This document shows positions 58,609-64,000 of a stretch of DNA of 64,000 nucleotides, piece by piece. The notes under the pieces are model-generated. The model saw nothing but the letters and a program-made list of their open reading frames with translations, did no database searches and was not told where the DNA came from. Every line of letters begins with the position of its first letter. Positions within the stretch are counted from its first letter, which is position 1. This DNA comes from Linnemannia hyalina (Eukaryota > Mortierellomycota > Mortierellomycetes > Mortierellales > Mortierellaceae), in assembly GCA_019671135.1 (NCBI GenBank), contig JAHRHY010000001.1:3348001-3412000 (forward strand), written 5' to 3'. Position numbers and translations under genes: made by a program.

Positions 58609-61526
58609 TCGCCCATCATGGGTTTGTACTTTGCGATGGAGGTAAGAAATGACAGAAGTGCCATCGTCATTTGTATGTTTTGTTTGTTGTCTTTCATTTG
58701 AGAAAACGAAGTGTTGTTGAATGCTCTCAATTGTCTCTTTGCGTTACAAATACAGGCATTAAACGAAGGGGCGGTACCATCGGTCGGTCCATGAGCTGTT
58801 TTTGGTCATCAATGAGAAACGAATATAGCAGGTGGAGCCATGGTTAATAAAACAATGCCCTCAATGGTATGGTACATGTACATGTCATAAAGGGGTCTCA
58901 AAGAAAAAAGGACACGCGGAACATTAGATGAATAATATTAAAGATAGTAGGAATAACAGCAACAGAATGGACAATGAATTCTCTTACTCCAGTCCCCTTT
59001 CTCGTCTTCCCCTGAAAAAAAAGTCTAGGTAAGCAAAGGTAGGCAAAGGAAAAATACCATCTCAGAGTGAAAGAAAGTCTTCTACGATGAACAGTCGTCT
59101 TGCATTTTCTTCCCTTTCTCTCCCTCTCCTTGTCCTCTTTCCCTTCAATTGATTCCAATCCAATCCATTCCTCCGCATCCCTCCTGGCCCTTGCCCTTTG
59201 GCTCATTCCTCGCGCCATTCTCTGATCTCGAGCCAGTCCCTCCTCTATGAGGAAATCAAAAAAGAGATGGCGGTCGGTGGTGGTGAGGTTCAAGAAAAAA
59301 ATATGAGTTTAGACAAGGTTTGTGTTCCCTTCCTTGGAGAGATGCAAGGGTGAGGTGATCCCTCCCTCCCTCCGTTCATTCAGGAACGCAAACAAAAAAG
59401 AGGGGCGTCTATCCTATGCGGGAGAAAACAATGCAAGGCATTGACACAGAGAGAGATAGGCATATCCTCATTCCTGTCCCTCGCCACGGACGGGCACGAC
59501 GGAACAAACCAACGCTGGATAGATGGGTAGATCGTTTACCGCGGATAAATGCACAGACAGAGGTGCGTGTAAAATAGGGTCCCTTCTTTATACCTTTCAG
59601 GAACAAAACAAAAAGAGAAGTAGGGTTCCCGATCCATTTGGAATGTTTAGATGAGCAACACCACAACGAAAACATCAACAACAACAGTCAACAACAACTA
59701 TACTTTTGTTGTCGCTGTTTGCCTGCACTTCTCTGTGCGAGTGTCCGTTGTGGTGTTGGTAATGGGTCGAAATGTCCAGATCTTTTTTTCTTGTCCAGGT
59801 TCCTTTTCTCTCCCATTACTCCGTCTCTTGTTTCGATCTTGAATCTGCAACCATTACCCCATTGCGGGGAATCGGTAAGGAGTGAGGGTGAAGGAGAAGG
59901 AGAAAGAGGAGTAGGAAAGGGGGGTGATAATACAGGTGTGAAGAACATACCAATGCGATGCTGAACAAGGCATTTGTTTTGTCTGATGATCCAGGTACAG
60001 CACACAGATACAGGTTCAGAAAAAGTAGATGCAATTAGAACAATCTGTACCATGGACAATGGAGCTCTTCCTTACCTTCTCCCTCTCTTCTCCCCCCATC
60101 CATGCAGCACCAAACAAGAGATCGAGAAGGCCACACGTTTCATCCTCGGGGAGGAGGGGAAGAGCGGGGTACATACATGCATGACGGGCTATCTCCCTTT
60201 TCTTTACCAGCAGCCACTCCAACCATCCCTTATCCCCTCTTTCCTCCCTTTCGTGGTCTAAAGTGTACCTGCTTCCTCCTTCTCCCCTCCATTCCCAACG
60301 CAAACAGTTTGTCTTCAACGCAGTCTAAGGGGATTTGCTTTGACCATAGCCCCGACAACATGGTCTCTCCACTCGCCTTCTCCAGCCCGTCACCGTTGTT
60401 ATCGATTATCGCCCCTTATTGTCACCAAAGAAAAAAACAAAAGAGCCGTTTGTCGTCATAGTTGCTTCTTTCAACTGCTCTCCTCTCATTCATTCTCTCT
60501 CTCGCCACGCTCTTATGTGGTGGGCACAAACAACATTGGGTTTCTGGACAACAATCAGTCCACTTATCGTTGGACAACCCTCCTTGGGCCACAAAAAAAT
60601 ATCCGAGGAGTAAGAGAGAGCATGGATAGGTACACAGCCATTTAGTACTGTCTATTTCTGGACCCGTCCTCCTTATGCTCCTTGTGGCATGTTTCCTTTT
60701 TTCAGCTTTTACTGTGTATATTGACCATGACAGCATCACAATTAGTTGCCACATGGCAAACATGTCAGCCTCATGCGTGCTCCCATTGCCCATTGTCCAT
60801 CCACAACAAAACGAAAAACAAAACAAACAAATGGAAAATATATCATGATCCAGGCTCACATTTCCTTTCGCTTGCCTCATATGGTATTGTAATCAGGGTT
60901 GCCCATTTCTGTGCGGTAAAGTGGCACGTTTGTTTTGTGTTGAAAAGCTTATGATACAGAAAGAGCTTCACGGACGGACGAACAGATGGGGTAATTTTTT
61001 TTTACATTGAAGAAACTTACTTGAGCTGGACTCGCTCGTGATCATCCTAACCCTCTTTTGTCATTTCTTCTCTCCGCATGTGCTTTCTAACTGCTCCCAG
61101 ACAAACGGTTTACTTTCGTCCCGCCCGTTTCTCTATGTTTCTATTACCCAACAATATCTGATGGCCCTCTGTAATATCCATTGCCTATTCCGGAGGGGAC
61201 AACTCCAAGACACAAGGACGAGACAAGGATGCGGGTAGGGCTTGGTCCAAGTCAGTTATGGCTGTTGTCGTTCTAATGCAATTTAACGGCCATCTCGCTT
61301 TTGGCAGAGGCATGCCTTGGTTTCTTGGTTTCTTGCTCCTTTGTTTGAGATGGGGTATTAGTGTGTGTTTTACTTTAATAGATGTATCTTTGGAGAATGC
61401 GATGTTTTACCACTAGAACACAAAAATAATCAGAAATAGGGTTAATCCTACCTGCTACATTTCATTTCCATCTCTCCAGGAGACACAAGGTACATGTACT
61501 CAAGTAATTATTTTTTCTCTCTGAAA

Positions 61527-62545
61527 TCAATGGTTTACCTTGTCTCCGTTGACGTGGCGTTCACGGTACTGGATATACTCGCTATATCCGTAGAACGCAA
61601 ACAAGAATCCTGCGACCGCCGACGCTCCCACTCCAGTCTGAATCGCCTGGAAGCTCGTCACTACACGCGTCAAAGGGAATCAATAGCAAAAAGAAGACAG
61701 TGTTAGATCAGATACATAGGGATCGTAATCGTGCTTGAGAAAGGAAGAAAGAAAATGAGAGAAAGGTCATTCGTCCCAGCTTACCGACGTTCTTGCATCG
61801 GTCATAGTCGACGGTGCCGTTAACTACGAAGTTGTTGCAGAACGTCTTGATACCGGTTCCTATGACGATCGCCGTCGCGAACGAGAAGAAGCACAGCGTA
61901 GGTGCAATCAACAATGCCTGTTGTTGGAAAAGGAGTACAAAAGCATATGAGCGTTAATGTTTGCGTTTGGGAGATGTCAATCCGATCGCTCTTCAGGGGA
62001 GCAGAGGAAAGTACTTACAGCGACAGAGGCACGCTTGCCCTTGAACCGCTCCGATCGTTTCCAGGTCACAAAGTCCATTGCAAACAGTGCAATTCCTCCT
62101 GCAGCGATCAAAAACCTATTTTCACGATCGAGAGTACAGAGGAGGACGAGGATGGATGAGATACCAGAGGATACAATAATTTCAGCACTCAGTGCAACTG
62201 TTGCTATTCGTCTACTTCTATCCTTACCCGATAGTGTTGGTGAATCCACAGGCGGAATTGTGGAAGGTCAGTGTCGCCGGGTCACCGAGAAGCAGACAGA
62301 TCTTCTGGCCGTTGCCCAACCTATTTTTTCATCCACCATACAAAAAATAATACTCATGTAAGTTGAGTCTCTTTTGCTGTTTGGGTCTATTTATCTATAT
62401 CATTATGTATAATAGGTAGTCTTATTACTTACTCCCAGTAGCTGTTCCGGGACATGGTACCAAAGATAATAAAACCCAGAAGGGCGAGGATGGTCGACAT
62501 CACAAGGTCGGCCTTGAGGAAACCTGAATCGTGTGCGAATGCCAT
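61527..62545 (-). CDS. Four-TM MARVEL-like membrane protein
   Basis: Five exons (62545-62433, 62320-62228, 62115-62019, 61917-61785, 61660-61527) join in frame to 189 residues. Four hydrophobic helices: VMSTILALLGFIIFGTM, FLIAAGGIALFAMDFV, LLIAPTLCFFSFATAIVIGT and VGASAVAGFLFAFYGY. The extracellular loops carry Cys residues (KICLLLGD, NSACGFTNTIG, TFCNNFVV, DYDRCKNV) and a C-terminal basic tail follows (YIQYRERHVNGDK). This is the shape of fungal MARVEL/Nce102-type plasma-membrane proteins. Assignment is by topology; direct motif evidence is weak. A GTAAAC directly before the stop could be a weak donor, so a longer C-terminus cannot be excluded. Confidence 0.75.
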
Positions 62546-63275
62546 CTTGTGTTTGTTGATGAAGAAGGGAAGAGTGATGGAGGAGGAAGGTGATGTCCGT
62601 TTGTTGTAATGGAAGTGATGTACTTTGTGGAGAAGAGGACAAGCCGAGAGCTGCTGTTTTCCTGTTGACTTGTTTAGTCGGTCAACGGTCCTTGGTCTGT
62701 GTTGCTGTCTTGGTTCCTGAATGGGACTGTGAGCGGGTCGGTTGGTTGATGAAGGTGGAGGGGTTCCGGACGGTGAAGAATGAACAAAGAAGAAAGAGGA
62801 GAAAAGAGAAAGGAAAAGTGAGAGAGAGATGAACTAGATTCCTCTTCCATGTTCTTAACAAGCAGAGAGTCTGCTCTCATTCACTCTCTGCCTCCATTGA
62901 AGAACAAACTCCTCCCTTCCGCATTCAAAAAAAGAATAAAACAAGGTTGTCATGTCAAGGGCGCTTTAACGTGACAACGAAATACATCGAAGAAGAGCAC
63001 CGAGCGAGAGCCCTTGCTGGTCGTTCCAATGGAACATCACACATAGACTTCGTTTCCTCTTCTCTTTTTCATTCTCCTTTTTACGCCCGATCACCTTTCC
63101 CTCTCCACTGAAGCATTCCAGACTCAGCTACTCATTCCCTTCCCCATATGGTTCCCCTCTCCCACAATGGGCGTCATCCTCTTACTCCGAGACAAATTGA
63201 GTGACCAACAACAACTGATTGTACCTGAATATCTTTCATTTAATGATTTCAACGCCATTTATCATCAATGACTTG
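62546..63275. other. Intergenic, no gene seen
   Basis: Promoter of the MARVEL-like gene and 3' region of the next minus-strand gene. CT-rich on the sense strand near 62745-62820. No coding signal. Confidence 0.55.
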
Positions 63276-64000
63276 TCACTCAAAGGTCAACTTGGCGTTA
63301 CCATAGTTAGACTGAAGTCTCACCGCACCCTTTCCCTCGTTGCCGCCATTCTGGAGGACCTTGTGTCCAACCTTCACGGTCTTGGTCATCTCCTGGTAAT
63401 CAATCCAGCTGGCACTCTTGGATGCCTCGCTCACATAGGCGTGTCCGTAGTCGGTCCGGACGTCGATCGAACCCAGGTAGTTGTCGCTCTATTGTTTTTG
63501 TAGAAAGGTAGCACAACAAAAACATGGTTTTAGGTCTTCATCTTGCAGGGGACACAAGGGGCTGTTAATATAAAAAAAGGAGGTGGGGGGAGGGTGAAGA
63601 AGGGACATGATGACTTACGACAGTGGATTGTGCAGAACCCATGTTAGCGCTCAACTCCTGGTGCAAGTCCTGCTCAGGTGCCAGAACAACATCCGTGTCC
63701 ACACGACCAAGAAATGACACTCCGTTAATGTACACATCTCCAACGATCGTCTCCTTCTTCTCCAAAGCAGCAACTTGTTCGTATCCAGAACCAGGACGAA
63801 CGACTGCCTCGATGACGCCAGTGTGGGTCATGATGTTCAGGTTGTGATGAAGCTCTTGAGAGGTCCTGTCACCACCCCTCGACAGGATCGGGTTCGTGGT
63901 CGCGTTGACCTTGATCGACCCCACTGTCGATTCCAGGGTCACCAACAACCCATGTCCCTCAACAGGTTTGGCGGATGCGATATTGATAGACCCTGTGACC
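63276..64000 (-). CDS. Adhesin-like beta-repeat protein, C-terminal part (5' end outside window)
   Basis: Exons >64000-63619 and 63488-63276 (intron 63489-63618, phase 0). About 200 residues are visible, built of repetitive short beta-strands: VTGSINIASAKPVEGHGLLV, LESTVGSIKVNATTNPIL, DRTSQELHHNLNIMTHTGVI, EKKETIVGDVYINGVSFLG, SDNYLGSIDVRTDY, and ending in NYGNAKLTFE. This pattern resembles the DUF4097-type (adhesin-like) right-handed beta structure seen in fungal and bacterial surface proteins; the family call is tentative. The N-terminus, where any signal or TM segment would lie, is outside the window. Confidence 0.75.

Larger units (their letters stand above)
53230..61526. other. 8.3 kb gene-poor region
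   Basis: No exon that I can support on either strand. From 53230 to about 57500 the plus strand is purine-rich, i.e. CT-rich in the sense of the Msb1-like gene, consistent with a long leader or promoter. Open frames are short or of extreme composition (poly-Phe/Ser/Leu), and none shows C-ending codon bias or a signature. Simple repeats: A31 at 54447-54477, GCACACAG repeats at 58177-58208, and (GA)n at 58584-58608. I saw no tRNA, transposon terminus or rRNA-like stretch. Confidence 0.6.

Noticed and set aside
1..64000. tRNA or rRNA genes
   Set aside because: Scanning by eye found no paired A/B box cloverleaf and no rRNA-like block; a covariance-model scan would be decisive.

Overview
The window is nuclear DNA from a filamentous fungus. 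Genes have short spliceosomal introns (roughly 65-390 nt) with GTAAGT/GTACGT-type donors and TAG/CAG acceptors, C-ending codons dominate real exons, leaders are pyrimidine-rich, and products are eukaryotic (Cef1/CDC5L, Mad3/BubR1, WBP11, App1, Msb1-like). The density of F-box/leucine-rich genes and the secreted-protein types fit an early-diverging soil fungus of the Mortierella group. That placement is inference from family resemblance, not from a search.

Layout. 0-9.5 kb, plus strand: the C-terminal part of splicing factor Cef1/CDC5L, a 2.5 kb spacer, then an App1-type phosphatidate phosphatase with a problematic N-terminal exon. 9.6-26.8 kb: an accessory block with a large minus-strand coiled-coil/leucine-rich protein carrying a conserved but unnamed domain, three intact F-box/LRR genes, two full-length F-box pseudogenes, one 3' F-box fragment, and a GPI-anchored LPMO-like gene embedded among them. 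27-33 kb: Mad3/BubR1 (minus) and a uridine-kinase-like gene (plus) diverging from one promoter. 33.8-45 kb: three secreted or membrane glycoproteins (a Kre9/KNH-like GPI protein, a Mid2-like single-pass sensor and a single-pass protein of unknown family) around the splicing factor WBP11. 45.4-53.2 kb: an FAD monooxygenase convergent with a 1,630-residue Msb1/Mug8-like RhoGAP-fold protein. 53.2-61.5 kb: 8.3 kb with no gene that I can support. 61.5-64 kb: a four-TM MARVEL-like protein and a truncated adhesin-like protein.

How the genes fit together. Two products are spliceosomal (Cef1 and WBP11). The surface-related set (LPMO, Kre9-like, Mid2-like, MARVEL-like, adhesin-like and Msb1-like) touches cell wall and polarity, but nothing shows co-regulation. 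The F-box cluster looks like birth-and-death evolution: related copies on both strands, some intact and others broken by stops or frameshifts.

Exon-intron structures were deduced by eye from splice sites and reading-frame continuity. For each complete multi-exon model the summed coding length is divisible by three, which supports the model but does not prove it.
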